From NCBI RefSeq assembly GCF_040564635.1, contig NZ_CP159837.1:1615001-1679000 (forward strand): a DNA stretch of 64,000 nucleotides, read 5' to 3'. The position numbers and the translations under genes were made by a program. Every line of letters starts with the position of its first letter. Within the stretch, counting starts at the first letter, position 1. This DNA is from Planktothricoides raciborskii GIHE-MW2 (lineage in GTDB: Bacteria > Cyanobacteriota > Cyanobacteriia > Cyanobacteriales > Laspinemataceae). The notes under the pieces were generated by a model that saw nothing but the letters and a program-made list of their open reading frames with translations, ran no database searches and was not told the DNA's origin. Shown one piece after another: positions 9,729 through 18,208 of this stretch.

Positions 9729-10709
9729 ATGACCAACATCAAAGATTTCCGACTCAACCCAGACCAGTTACGCTTTTTTGGCCAAAATTTGCACCGTCCC
9801 GAAAGCATCATTGCCACTAAGGACGGCACTCTCTGGGTGTCAGATCGGCAAGCGGCTGTCACTCGCATTGACGCAGATGGCACCCAAACCGCGATCGGTC
9901 ACATGGGTGCTGAACCCAATGGTCTGGCAATGGATCGTCATCGGGACAAGCATCGTAGGGGCAATCTTTATGTGGCGAATATCGGCGATGGGAAGTTTTA
10001 CAAGCTATATCCCGACGGCACGGAGGAGGTACTCCTAAGTGAGTTTGAAGGCAAACCCCTGGGATCTCCGAATTTTGTGTTTATCGACCGGCGCGATCGC
10101 CTCTGGTTATCAGTTTCTACTCGCACCTTGCCCTGGGTTGCGGCAGCGATTAATCCCCGTCCCGATGGGTATATTCTGCTGATGGATGAAAACGGGGTCC
10201 GCATGGTTGCCGATGGCATTTATTTTACGAATGAAATTCGCCTGGATGCCAATGAAGAATATCTCTATGTGGCAGAAACCATGAAATCGCGGATCCTGCG
10301 TTTTCCAGTTAACCCTGATGGCAGTTTGGGCTCGCGCGAAGTCTTTGGACCCGATCCTCTGGATTACGGTGCTTGGGTCGATGGTTTCACCTTTGATATC
10401 GAAGGCAATCTTTGGATTACAACTCCCCTACGCAATGGGTTAGGAATTCTCACTCCTGATGGCGATTATCACGTCGTTTTTGAAGAGGTAAAACCGGATG
10501 CATTAAAAAATGCTGTCACCAACCTAGAAGCCAATCAATTAAAGCCAGAAGATATCTTCGCTTGCGCCGGAGAAAATTGGCCATTTCCTACTAGCGTGAC
10601 TTTTGCCGGATCGGACTTAAAAACGGTGTATGTGGGTTCTTTAATTATGCCCCATTTAATTACTTTTGAGTCGCCAATTCCCGGTTTACCCATGCGCCAT
10701 TGGCATTAA
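9729..10709 (+). CDS. SMP-30/gluconolactonase/LRE-like beta-propeller protein
   Basis: A 326-residue protein with NHL/SMP-30-type blades: RPESIIATKDGTLWVSD near 22-38, EPNGLAMD near 61, GNLYVANIGDGKFYKL near 78-93, GSPNFVFIDRRDRLWLSV near 112-129, TNEIRLDANEEYLYVAET near 166-183, and WVDGFTFDIEGNLWITT near 216-232. Positions corresponding to metal ligands in the family (Glu near the N-terminus, Asn in PNF/TNE, Asp in VDG) are present, so a metal-dependent lactonase or esterase activity is plausible; the substrate is unknown. There is no signal peptide, so it is probably cytoplasmic. It sits between nifJ and a DHODH-like gene in the same direction, all three separated by repeat hairpins. Confidence 0.8.
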   Translation: MTNIKDFRLNPDQLRFFGQNLHRPESIIATKDGTLWVSDRQAAVTRIDADGTQTAIGHMGAEPNGLAMDRHRDKHRRGNLYVANIGDGKFYKLYPDGTEEVLLSEFEGKPLGSPNFVFIDRRDRLWLSVSTRTLPWVAAAINPRPDGYILLMDENGVRMVADGIYFTNEIRLDANEEYLYVAETMKSRILRFPVNPDGSLGSREVFGPDPLDYGAWVDGFTFDIEGNLWITTPLRNGLGILTPDGDYHVVFEEVKPDALKNAVTNLEANQLKPEDIFACAGENWPFPTSVTFAGSDLKTVYVGSLIMPHLITFESPIPGLPMRHWH

Positions 10710-10740
10710 GTAATGTTGTTTGTTGTTTGTTGTTTGATGT

Positions 10741-10818
10741 GGGTTCAGAAACCGGGTTTTTATTCCACATCTTGCTTAACCAACAAAACGTATCTAAAAA
10801 AACCCGGTTTCTTTTCAA
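10741..10818 (+). repeat. 78 bp hairpin repeat, copy 2, before DHODH-like gene
   Basis: It matches the 9639-9715 repeat except for two substitutions and one added A. It ends 21 nt before the next start codon and is preceded, like copy 1, by a gttgtttgttg tract. Confidence 0.9.
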
Positions 10819-10839
10819 ACATTAGAAGGAAAACAGAAA

Positions 10840-11850
10840 ATGGATTTAACTACGACTTATTTAGGTTTAAATTTGCGATCGCCCCTTGTGCCCTCAGCCG
10901 CGCAACCTTTGACTGAGGAAATTGATAATGTCAAACGGCTAGAAGATGCGGGGGCAGCGGCAGTAGTTTTGCATAGTATTTTTGCCGAACAACTGCGGAT
11001 TGAACAATATGAACTGCATCATCACACCACTTATGGGACGGAAAGTTTTGCCGAAGCGCTGACTTATTTTCCCGAACCAGATGAATATAAAGTCGGCCCA
11101 GAAACCTATCTAGAACATATTCAAAAAGCCAAAGAAATGGTGGATATTCCCATCATTGCTTCCCTGAATGGGGCATCATTAGGTCAATGGGTTGACTTTT
11201 CCAAACAAATTCAACAAGCCGGTGCCGATGCTTTAGAATTAAATATCTACAGTATCCCCACGGATATGCACAAAACAGGGGCACAGGTTGAAGAAGAATA
11301 TATCGAAATCGTGGAAGCAGTCCGCGCTGATGTCACCATTCCACTGACCATTAAACTGAGTCCTTATTTTAGCAACATGGCAAATATGGCCTCTCGGTTG
11401 ACGAAAGCAGGGGCGAATGGTTTGGTATTATTCAACCGCTTTATGCAGGAAGATATTAACCCTGAAGAGTTGGAAGTTTGGCCGCATTTAGTATTAAGTA
11501 ATGTCCAAGAATCTCTCTTGCCAATGCGTTGGATTGCCCTATTATATGGTCGCATTCATGCAGATATGGCCGCTACCAGTGGGATTCAAAAAGGCCATGA
11601 TGTGGTGAAACTTTTAATGGCTGGGGCAAAAGTGACTCATGTTTGTTCACCATTACTCCGTCATGGGATTTCTCACCTAGCAGAAATTGAGCGGGAACTG
11701 GTGCATTGGATGGAAGAAAATGAATATGAATCCGTGCAGCAAATGATTGGCACCATGTCACAAGTTAATGTGGCTGATGAAAGTGCCTATGAACGGGCTC
11801 AATATATGAAAGTTGTTCAAAGTTTTAATCCCGATCGCGTCCTGATTTAG
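10840..11850 (+). CDS. Dihydroorotate dehydrogenase-like flavoprotein
   Basis: A 336-residue TIM-barrel protein of the DHODH-like class. Seen: MDLTTTYLGLNLRSPLVPSA at the N-terminus, IIASLNG near 107-113, GADALELNIY near 129-138, IPLTIKLSPYF near 166-176, GANGLVLFNRF near 187-197, ATSGI with HDVVKLLMAGA near 246-264. The flavin-binding Lys in the IKLSP strand is present. The catalytic base region differs from PyrD proteins, so I do not call this the pyrimidine-pathway enzyme. A DHODH-like gene near nifJ is, as far as I recall, a recurrent cyanobacterial arrangement, which would suggest a ferredoxin-linked redox role. The ribosome binding site agaaggaaaa is 11 nt before ATG. Confidence 0.82.
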   Translation: MDLTTTYLGLNLRSPLVPSAAQPLTEEIDNVKRLEDAGAAAVVLHSIFAEQLRIEQYELHHHTTYGTESFAEALTYFPEPDEYKVGPETYLEHIQKAKEMVDIPIIASLNGASLGQWVDFSKQIQQAGADALELNIYSIPTDMHKTGAQVEEEYIEIVEAVRADVTIPLTIKLSPYFSNMANMASRLTKAGANGLVLFNRFMQEDINPEELEVWPHLVLSNVQESLLPMRWIALLYGRIHADMAATSGIQKGHDVVKLLMAGAKVTHVCSPLLRHGISHLAEIERELVHWMEENEYESVQQMIGTMSQVNVADESAYERAQYMKVVQSFNPDRVLI

Positions 11851-12071
11851 GATAGCCCAGAAACCGGGTTTATTGAGACTACCTTTGCCACCAATTAAGA
11901 AACCGGGTAACTTCGGCGAAACCCGGTTTGTTACCCGGTTTCTTGCTGGCGGCAAAAAACCAAAAATATATAATCCGTTTAATAGACAAGAGTGTACGCA
12001 GGACGGATTGATCCCCCCAACCCCCCTTAAAACCGCCATCGAGTTTGCACGAATGAAAGCCAGAATTGTCT
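11851..12071. repeat. Nested agaaaccggg repeats after DHODH-like gene
   Basis: Four copies of the dispersed core lie in 11857-11945, in both orientations, with a cttcggcg-type loop between two of them (strong hairpin near 11900-11945). A cccccaacccccctt run at 12014-12029 belongs to another dispersed repeat type, also found translated at about 56235-56266. Confidence 0.75.
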
Positions 12072-12142
12072 AATGATCGATATCGTATTTGCTTTGGGGC
12101 GATCGCGGTGCTGAGAACGTTGAAATTGTCGATTATCACTAA
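12072..12142 (+). pseudogene. HigB toxin remnant
   Basis: Directly upstream of the HigA antitoxin gene the reading NDRYRICF (12072-12095) is followed, in another frame, by ENVEIVDYH and a stop (12113-12142). NDRYRICF and the terminal VEIVDYH are what I expect near the C-terminus of HigB/RelE-type toxins, where a short acidic stretch joins the two. Here that link has been replaced by a HIP1-containing segment with a frameshift, and nothing recognisable of the N-terminal half remains. This is inferred from recalled family patterns, not from an alignment. Confidence 0.65.
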
Positions 12143-12189
12143 ATATCATTAATATACTACTAAAATATACTACTAAGAGAGTCAGTTTT

Positions 12190-12501
12190 ATGATTCGCTT
12201 TCCCACTCATCGCCCACCCACTCACCCTGGGGAGATGATATTAGAAGAGTTTTTGATTCCGATGGGTCTGACACCGGAAGAATTAGCCGATGCTATTCAT
12301 CTATCATATCAGCACGTTAATGAAATTATTAACCAACGGCAAGAAATTACTCCGAGTACGGCTCTGCGGCTGGCTAAATTCTTTGGTATTTCCCCGGATT
12401 TCTGGATGAATCTGCAACTGCGTTGGGATTTATATCAGGCAGAGCAGAAAGACCAAGATATCCTTAAGACAATTCGCCCGTATCTGTCAACATCTGCCTA
12501 A
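12190..12501 (+). CDS. higA: HigA family antitoxin (XRE helix-turn-helix)
   Basis: A 103-residue protein beginning MIRFPTHRPPTHPGEMILEEFL, the usual HigA opening (HPGE.L.EEFL.P.G.T). The HTH spans about residues 29-66 (TPEELADAIHLSYQHVNEIINQRQEITPSTALRLAKFFG) and is followed by SPDFWMNLQLRWDLYQA. HigA binds its own promoter and neutralises the RNase HigB. The partner toxin upstream is only a fragment, so this is an orphan antitoxin, still intact. A repeat cluster starts about 20 bp after the stop. Confidence 0.92.
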   Translation: MIRFPTHRPPTHPGEMILEEFLIPMGLTPEELADAIHLSYQHVNEIINQRQEITPSTALRLAKFFGISPDFWMNLQLRWDLYQAEQKDQDILKTIRPYLSTSA

Positions 12502-13138
12502 AAATAGGGACGATCGGCCTAGAAACCGGGTTTCTTTACACTATCTTTGCCACCCAAGCATTTGCCAGGGCGAAGCATGACCGTATATAGGTTATTGGTT
12601 GTAACCCGATATTTACTGCGGTCAAGATCACGCCCCTACGGATATATTTATTGTAGGCGATCGCCCCTTTGCCCCCGCCCCAGAAACCGGGTTTCTTTAG
12701 ACCATCTTTGCCACCCCACCTAGTAGGGGCGTTCTCGCATTCGCCCCTACTAGAAACCCGGTTTCTTGCTTGCTCATATATGCTAGGGCGAAGCATGACC
12801 GTATATAGGTTATTGGTTGTAACCCGATATTTACTGCGGTCAAGATCACGCCCCTACGGATATATTTATTGTAGGCGATCGCCCCTTTGCCCCCGCCCCA
12901 GAAACCGGGTTTCTTTAGACCATCTTTGCCACCCCACCAAAATGCTCATAGAAACCCGGTTTCTTGCTTGCTGACAACTCGTGAACCCCAGAAACCGGGT
13001 TTCTTTAGACTATCTTTGCCACCCAAACCCAGAAACCGGGTTTCTTCAGATAACCTTTGCCACTAACCAACAACTCTTATAGAAACCCGGTTTCTTGCCC
13101 CGGTTTCTTGCTTGCTGGCAACGACAATGCGATCGCGC
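12502..13138. repeat. Cluster of agaaaccggg palindromes with a 154 bp direct repeat
   Basis: No gene. The core agaaaccgggtttct or its complement occurs near 12521, 12681, 12750, 12900, 12949, 12989, 13022, 13081 and 13096. Several forward cores are followed by ctttagaccatctttgccacc, several reverse ones by tgcttgct, which gives an oriented composite element. A 154 bp block is directly repeated (12567-12720 and 12785-12938) and appears identical; it includes a short ggcgaagcatgaccg motif that also occurs at 21523 and 33961. Confidence 0.85.
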
Positions 13139-13891
13139 TTAGATGACATTTGGCTCGATCGTAATTTGCCAACCATCATCTACTTGTTTCACAGATAACT
13201 CAGGAATATTTTTCAGGAAATTAACCAATTTAATTTGAATCGATAAGCTGCGGAATATCCCCCGAATTGGTTGCCGATAATATTTGGAAAATTCTTCACT
13301 TAATGCGCCAATGGTGGTAAAATTTTGGGGATGATTTATCGTTAAACTTTTAACTAATTCTAGCAAAACAAATTCCAAGTAAACCCTAGATTTTATTTCA
13401 TCAATTAATTTGGGCTTATATGGTAAACCGGCTGGTTTGACAAAAAGGCTATTTTGTGGTTTGGGAATTTCTTGTGGTTTGGGAGTTTCTTGATATTCCT
13501 CTGATTTTAGCAGATCCAGCAAGCGTCCGTCAACTTTCCAGGGTCGTTTGATAGTGTATTTAATTGAAAGTGCTGTAGTGGTTTTTTCTGGGGTTAAATT
13601 AGGATTGATCGCCGAAAAAGCAGCCACATAAAACTCTTGAGTATCGGGATGGTTGTAGATAGAAAAGCGTTGGCTGCTAGTCAGAAAGCTTTTTAAACAG
13701 TCGTAGCCTTTCTGTTTCATCACTGCTTTCAGTGAAATATGGTATTTATCTGCAAACAACTTACAAAGTGTAGTTGCCGTAAACCAGGGCCGATCGGTTT
13801 CTGCCGATAACTGAACCATGAAGCGTTCCAATTCTAGGAAAATCTGTTCGGCTGGTAAAGGCGAAAAGTCATGTTCCTCGGAGTTATTCAT
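13139..13891 (-). CDS. Protein with two OST-HTH/LOTUS-like domains
   Basis: A 250-residue soluble protein. Residues about 15-93 (FLELERFMVQLSAETDRPWFTAT..., then KAVMKQKGYDCLKSFLTSS..FSIY...EFYVAAF) and about 180-246 (ELVKSLTINHPQNFTTIGALSEEFSKYY...IFRSL..KLVNFLKNIPELSV...GWQITI) both have the winged-helix pattern of OST-HTH/LOTUS domains: helix, loop with an aromatic, a long helix, then a beta wing ending in a Val/Ile-rich strand. A Pro/Lys/Glu linker (QETPKPQEIPKPQ) separates them. Such domains bind RNA or G-quadruplexes in characterised proteins and often accompany NYN nucleases in bacteria; no nuclease domain is present here. The assignment is by pattern only. Confidence 0.6.
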   Translation of the reverse strand: MNNSEEHDFSPLPAEQIFLELERFMVQLSAETDRPWFTATTLCKLFADKYHISLKAVMKQKGYDCLKSFLTSSQRFSIYNHPDTQEFYVAAFSAINPNLTPEKTTTALSIKYTIKRPWKVDGRLLDLLKSEEYQETPKPQEIPKPQNSLFVKPAGLPYKPKLIDEIKSRVYLEFVLLELVKSLTINHPQNFTTIGALSEEFSKYYRQPIRGIFRSLSIQIKLVNFLKNIPELSVKQVDDGWQITIEPNVI

Positions 13892-14278
13892 TTTGCTACA
13901 CCCAATTAGTAATGCGATCGCATATAGCTACAGACTTACTGCCGATCATTTCGGAATTTTCGCCATACAACTTGCCATACAACTTGCGGTAAAACTTGCC
14001 TTTGTGGACAATATGCAAGCATAGATAGGGTTCCAGAAAGCGCGAACTCCGCACCGCTTACGCGAACGCCCGCCCGCAACGGGAAAAGGTCCTTAGCTGA
14101 GGAAATTTCTTGATCGCGATCGTGGATATGATAAATTAATTGCTCAAAAACAAGATCGACCTGATTCGTAAGTCCTGAATTAGTGGCAAATTGGGAAAAT
14201 CACAGTACAGTAGTAATGGTTAATAATTAATCCTTTGACCATAGCTTGAGTAAAGGCGCGATAGAAAAGTAATAAGCC
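13892..14278. other. Intergenic, 387 bp, between divergent genes
   Basis: It holds both promoters of the OST-HTH-like gene and herA. A tandem of acttgc(c/g) units lies at about 13968-14003, and a GC-rich gaactccgcaccgcttacgcg palindromic repeat at about 14043-14083. No gene is recognised. Confidence 0.4.
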
Positions 14279-16060
14279 ATGAATTCAGAACAACCATTAG
14301 GCTCAGTCATTCAAGGTTCCCTAAGTAACGGACTCGAAGTAAAACTCCATGCAGATGTCTCTGTAGAAGACATGAGGGTGGGCAAATTTTTAGTCATCCG
14401 AGGAGCGCGATCGCTATTTTTTTGCATTCTCACCGATGTCACCCTGGGTACTTCCAGCGAGAGAATTTTGATTAACCCACCGCCACCGGAAGATGACTTT
14501 ATGCAAGCGGTTCTAGCGGGAAGCGGCACTTATGGCACAATTAATCTATCGCCAATGTTAATGTTGGCTCCTGAAACTTCTGAAAGTGGCTGGAGTGTAG
14601 AATCTCTCCTCAAAACTCAATCCAGTGCTAATAAAAATGGATCAAATAACAACTCAAATAACAACTCAAATAACAACGGAAAAAATAACGGATTAGCCTC
14701 GTATCAAGCCAACACTGGCACACCGATGCAACTATTGCCGGTCAAAACCATTCCCAGCCATTTCTCCCAAGTTTATGAAGCCAGCGAAAGAGATTTTCGG
14801 GCCGTATTTGGCTGGGAAGATGACCCTCAGCGGCGGAATTTTGCCGTAGGACAACCTTTAGACATGGATGTACCCGTCTGCATTGACCTCGATCGCTTCG
14901 TAGAAAGAAGTAACGGCGTCTTTGGCAAATCCGGCACTGGGAAATCTTTCTTAACCCGTCTGTTGCTGTCGGGAATTATCCGCAAACAAGCGGCAGTGAA
15001 TCTGATTTTTGATATGCACTCAGAATATGGCTGGGAAGCTCAATGTGAAGGCAAACAAGTCAGTACCGTCAAAGGGTTACGGCAGCTATTCCCCCATCAA
15101 GTGCAGATATATACCCTTGACCCGGACTCTACCCGCAGACGGGGAATTCGCGATGCCCAAGAACTTTATTTAGGTTATGACCAAATAGAAGTAGAAGATA
15201 TCAGCTTGGTTGCCAGAGAACTCAACCTTTCCGAAGCAAGTATCGAAAATGCTTACATCCTTCAAGGGGAATTTGGGTCATCTTGGATTAAAGATTTACT
15301 GGATATGAATAATGAGGATATTCAAGACTTTTGCGATCAAAAGCGGGGGAATAAATCCTCAATTATGGCGTTACAACGGAAATTGATGCGGTTGGATCGA
15401 CTGAAATATATTAAAACCCGTTGTCCCCAGAATTATCTCTCCCAAATTTTGGCCAATTTAGAAGCGGGTAAGCACGTTGTAATTGAGTTTGGTTCTCACT
15501 CGGATATGTTGTCTTATATGTTAGCCACGAATGTGATTACCCGGCGCATTCACCGGGCTTATGTGGAAAAATCCGAGAAGTTTCTCCAAACCAAAAATCC
15601 CAGCGATCGCCCCCGACAACTGGTGATTACCATTGAAGAAGCCCACCGCTTTCTCGATAGCGCTACGGTGCGTCAAACCATCTTTGGCACCATTGCCAGA
15701 GAAATGCGGAAATATTTCGTCACCATGTTAGTGGTCGATCAACGTCCCTCTGGAATTGATAACGAGGTGATGTCACAAATTGGCACGCGAATTACGGCGT
15801 TACTTAACGATGAAAAAGATATTGAAGCAATTTTTACCGGCGTTTCTGGCGGGCAAAATTTGCGTTCTGTGTTAGCAAAACTTGACTCTAAACAACAAGC
15901 TTTAGTCTTAGGTCATGCGGTGCCCATGCCCGTGGTGGTGCGAACTCGTGCTTATGACCAACAATTTTATCGAGAAATTGGCGATATGTCCTGGGATGAA
16001 ATGGATACGGAAACGTTATTAAAAGTGGCCGAAGCCGCCAAAGCGGATTTAGGGTTTTAG
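14279..16060 (+). CDS. HerA/DUF87-type hexameric ATPase
   Basis: A 593-residue protein. An N-terminal HAS-barrel-like domain (about 1-100) is followed by an Asn-rich linker (about 119-142, repeats of NNNS) and a FtsK/HerA ATPase core: Walker A GKSGTGKS near 216-223, DMHSEYGW near 245, Walker B LVITIEEAHRFL near 448-459, and a sensor/arginine region VVDQRPSGIDNEVMSQIGTR near 485-504. HerA proteins translocate DNA, in archaea together with NurA nuclease; in bacteria they also occur in defence systems with nuclease partners. No NurA or Sir2 gene is adjacent, so the role here is open. The start codon is preceded by an AT-rich stretch with a weak site. Confidence 0.88.
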   Translation: MNSEQPLGSVIQGSLSNGLEVKLHADVSVEDMRVGKFLVIRGARSLFFCILTDVTLGTSSERILINPPPPEDDFMQAVLAGSGTYGTINLSPMLMLAPETSESGWSVESLLKTQSSANKNGSNNNSNNNSNNNGKNNGLASYQANTGTPMQLLPVKTIPSHFSQVYEASERDFRAVFGWEDDPQRRNFAVGQPLDMDVPVCIDLDRFVERSNGVFGKSGTGKSFLTRLLLSGIIRKQAAVNLIFDMHSEYGWEAQCEGKQVSTVKGLRQLFPHQVQIYTLDPDSTRRRGIRDAQELYLGYDQIEVEDISLVARELNLSEASIENAYILQGEFGSSWIKDLLDMNNEDIQDFCDQKRGNKSSIMALQRKLMRLDRLKYIKTRCPQNYLSQILANLEAGKHVVIEFGSHSDMLSYMLATNVITRRIHRAYVEKSEKFLQTKNPSDRPRQLVITIEEAHRFLDSATVRQTIFGTIAREMRKYFVTMLVVDQRPSGIDNEVMSQIGTRITALLNDEKDIEAIFTGVSGGQNLRSVLAKLDSKQQALVLGHAVPMPVVVRTRAYDQQFYREIGDMSWDEMDTETLLKVAEAAKADLGF

Positions 16061-16880
16061 GAAAAAAAGGAATCAAATAACAAATAACCAACAACAAATA
16101 ATCAACAACCAACAACAAATAACCAACAACAAAAAATTTTGATTAAGTATTTTTGCGGATTGTCGTCAATGTAGTACAAGTGTAATATGGTAGTAGATTA
16201 AAAATTCAACCCAGATAATTCGCCAGTCACCGAGAAAGAAAAGGAATGGGGCGTAAACATGGCATGGGTACGCGCATTCAATTTTTGCCCTGACAGAAGT
16301 TCATGGGCGATCGCTGCTGTTAGGTTTAATTTCTTTGGGATTACTGGGTACAGTTGCTATATCAAGTCGATGGAATCAAGCAAAAATTTTTTTCTCGATA
16401 ACCCGGAATTCGAGATTAACCCACTGTAGTCATAGTGCAGTGATGACAAATGATTATCAATGATGATGAATCCATGTCATTCGTCCTTGGCACTTTGCCA
16501 GGGTCAGTCCCGTCCAATCATTTAGTCACATTTAGTCAAATCACTTAGGAGAGAGATTTTACGGAACATTTCATCTTTCTGCGGGTAGCGAGTGATCTTG
16601 TAAATCTTTACAAACTTTTAATTTTGACTTACGATAATAAAACAAACTCATAACGACTTCGCTTTAGCGGGATAAACCTACCTTTCATTCTCGGTGGCGG
16701 CTGAGTCACTCAGGCAAATTCCTGGTATCCAGCCTGGTATCCAGCCTGGATCCCAGCTTTGACTAGGACTTCCTTATATCAGATATCTCCTGGATGACTG
16801 GATAATTTTTTTTCTAGGGATCCGGAAAAGTCGCCATCAAAAAGGCTACGCATCTAATCTGTTTGGAGAACTGCAACCCT
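16061..16880. other. Intergenic, about 820 bp, upstream of the sigma factor
   Basis: A CAAC tract (16079-16130) follows herA. A tandem of ctggtatccagc is at about 16730-16757. A 56-codon frame at about 16259-16429 has no protein character I can defend. The long leader before a sigma gene probably carries regulated promoters, but I cannot assign them. Confidence 0.4.
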
Positions 16881-17885
16881 ATGCCCACGATCAAAAACCA
16901 ATCAACCACCACCCAGCAAAGCAATATGAGTACACGACGTAGTGAAACGAGTGATAGCATTCGGGCTTATCTACATGAAATCGGTCGTGTACCCCTGCTG
17001 ACTCATGAGCAAGAGATTGTGTATGGGAAGCAGGTACAGCAAATGATGAAGTTGCTAGAGGATCAAGAAGCTTTGGCGAAAAAATTAAATCGCCAGCCAA
17101 TTGAGCAGGAATGGGCTGACCATGTGAATTTGACGGTTTCTGAACTTCAGAGATTGTTGGATCTGGGGCAGCGGGCGAAGCGAAAAATGATTGAATCCAA
17201 TTTGCGTTTGGTGGTGGCGATCGCCAAGAAATACCAAAAGCGCAATCTGGAATTTTTGGATCTGATCCAAGAAGGCACCCTCGGCTTGGAACGGGGGGTA
17301 GAAAAATTCGATCCCATGCGGGGCTATAAGTTTTCTACTTATGCTTACTGGTGGATTCGCCAAGCAATTACCCGAGCGATCGCCCAACAAGCCCGCACGA
17401 TTCGTCTACCCATTCACATCACGGAAAAACTGAATAAAATCAAACGAGTGCAGCGGGAACTCAGTCAAAAACTGGGTCGCACCCCAACACCGGCAGAAAT
17501 TGGGGAAATTTTGGATCTGCAACCCGCCCAAATTCGGGAATATCTGCTGCTTTCCCGTCAGCCGGTTTCTTTGGATTTGCGAGTTGGGGACAACCAAGAT
17601 ACGGAATTGCAAGACCTGCTCGAAGATGTGGACGCTTCCCCAGAAAATTACATTATGCAAGAGTTGTTGCGGGAAGACTTGCATAATTTATTAGATGAAT
17701 TAACCCCGCAACAAAAAGATGTGATTATGCTCCGGTTTGGCTTCAAAGATGGGCGCGAGCTTTCTTTAGCCAAAGTCGGTGCCGCCCTGAAACTCAGCCG
17801 TGAGAGAGTCCGCCAATTAGAGCATCAAGCTTTGGCGCATCTGCGGCGGCGTCGGGCGAATGTGCAAGAATATTTCGCCAGCTAA
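16881..17885 (+). CDS. Group 2 RNA polymerase sigma factor (sigma-70 family)
   Basis: A 334-residue sigma factor. Seen: region 1.2 (SIRAYLHEIGRVPLLTHEQEI), 2.1-2.4 with the core-binding NLRLVVAIAKKYQ and the -10 recognition helix KFSTYAYWWIRQAITRAI, region 3 (RLPIHITEKLNKIKRVQREL), and 4.2 with LSRERVRQLEHQALAHLRR. It lacks the long region 1.1 of the primary factor, so it is a group 2 non-essential type, used in cyanobacteria under stress, light or nutrient change; the exact Sig letter cannot be read from sequence alone. ATG at 16881 is chosen because GGAGA lies 11 nt upstream; a TTG at 16863 in frame is less likely. It ends in a strong terminator. Confidence 0.93.
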   Translation: MPTIKNQSTTTQQSNMSTRRSETSDSIRAYLHEIGRVPLLTHEQEIVYGKQVQQMMKLLEDQEALAKKLNRQPIEQEWADHVNLTVSELQRLLDLGQRAKRKMIESNLRLVVAIAKKYQKRNLEFLDLIQEGTLGLERGVEKFDPMRGYKFSTYAYWWIRQAITRAIAQQARTIRLPIHITEKLNKIKRVQRELSQKLGRTPTPAEIGEILDLQPAQIREYLLLSRQPVSLDLRVGDNQDTELQDLLEDVDASPENYIMQELLREDLHNLLDELTPQQKDVIMLRFGFKDGRELSLAKVGAALKLSRERVRQLEHQALAHLRRRRANVQEYFAS

Positions 17886-17981
17886 TCCAGCTAAGAATAA
17901 TCCAGCTAAGAATAATCCAGCGAAAAATATTGTTAGCAATTTTTAGCAAATAGAATCACTGGCAAAGCCAAATAAATTCCC

Positions 17982-18019
17982 AAGACCAGAGAAATTAATG
18001 ATTCTCTGGTCTTTGTTTT
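17982..18019 (+). terminator. Rho-independent terminator of the sigma factor gene
   Basis: agaccagagaa (17983-17993) pairs perfectly over 11 bp with ttctctggtct (18002-18012), loop attaatga, followed by ttgtttt. It is the cleanest intrinsic terminator in the window. Confidence 0.9.
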
Positions 18020-18208
18020 GTCCTAGGGATACGGTGTGCTGACTGAAAACCTGGACACTTGAAAAAATATGGGTTAATTTAGGCGTGTTTGTGACTTGCT
18101 CAGGCAGTCAAATTCCTGACCATCATTTTCAGGGTTAGTATCTACATATTGACGAGCCGAAGTCTTGCAAATCAAGGGTTGATCTTAAACAGGGGATAAG
18201 AAACTTCA

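Noticed and set aside
12502-13138. Regularly recurring agaaaccggg repeats that resemble a CRISPR array
   Set aside because: Spacing is irregular, repeats occur in both orientations, the intervals are themselves repeated, and no cas gene is near.
16259-16429. 56-codon frame before the sigma factor, with a hydrophobic stretch in an overlapping frame
   Set aside because: No match to any small photosynthetic protein I know, and no ribosome binding site; more likely leader DNA.
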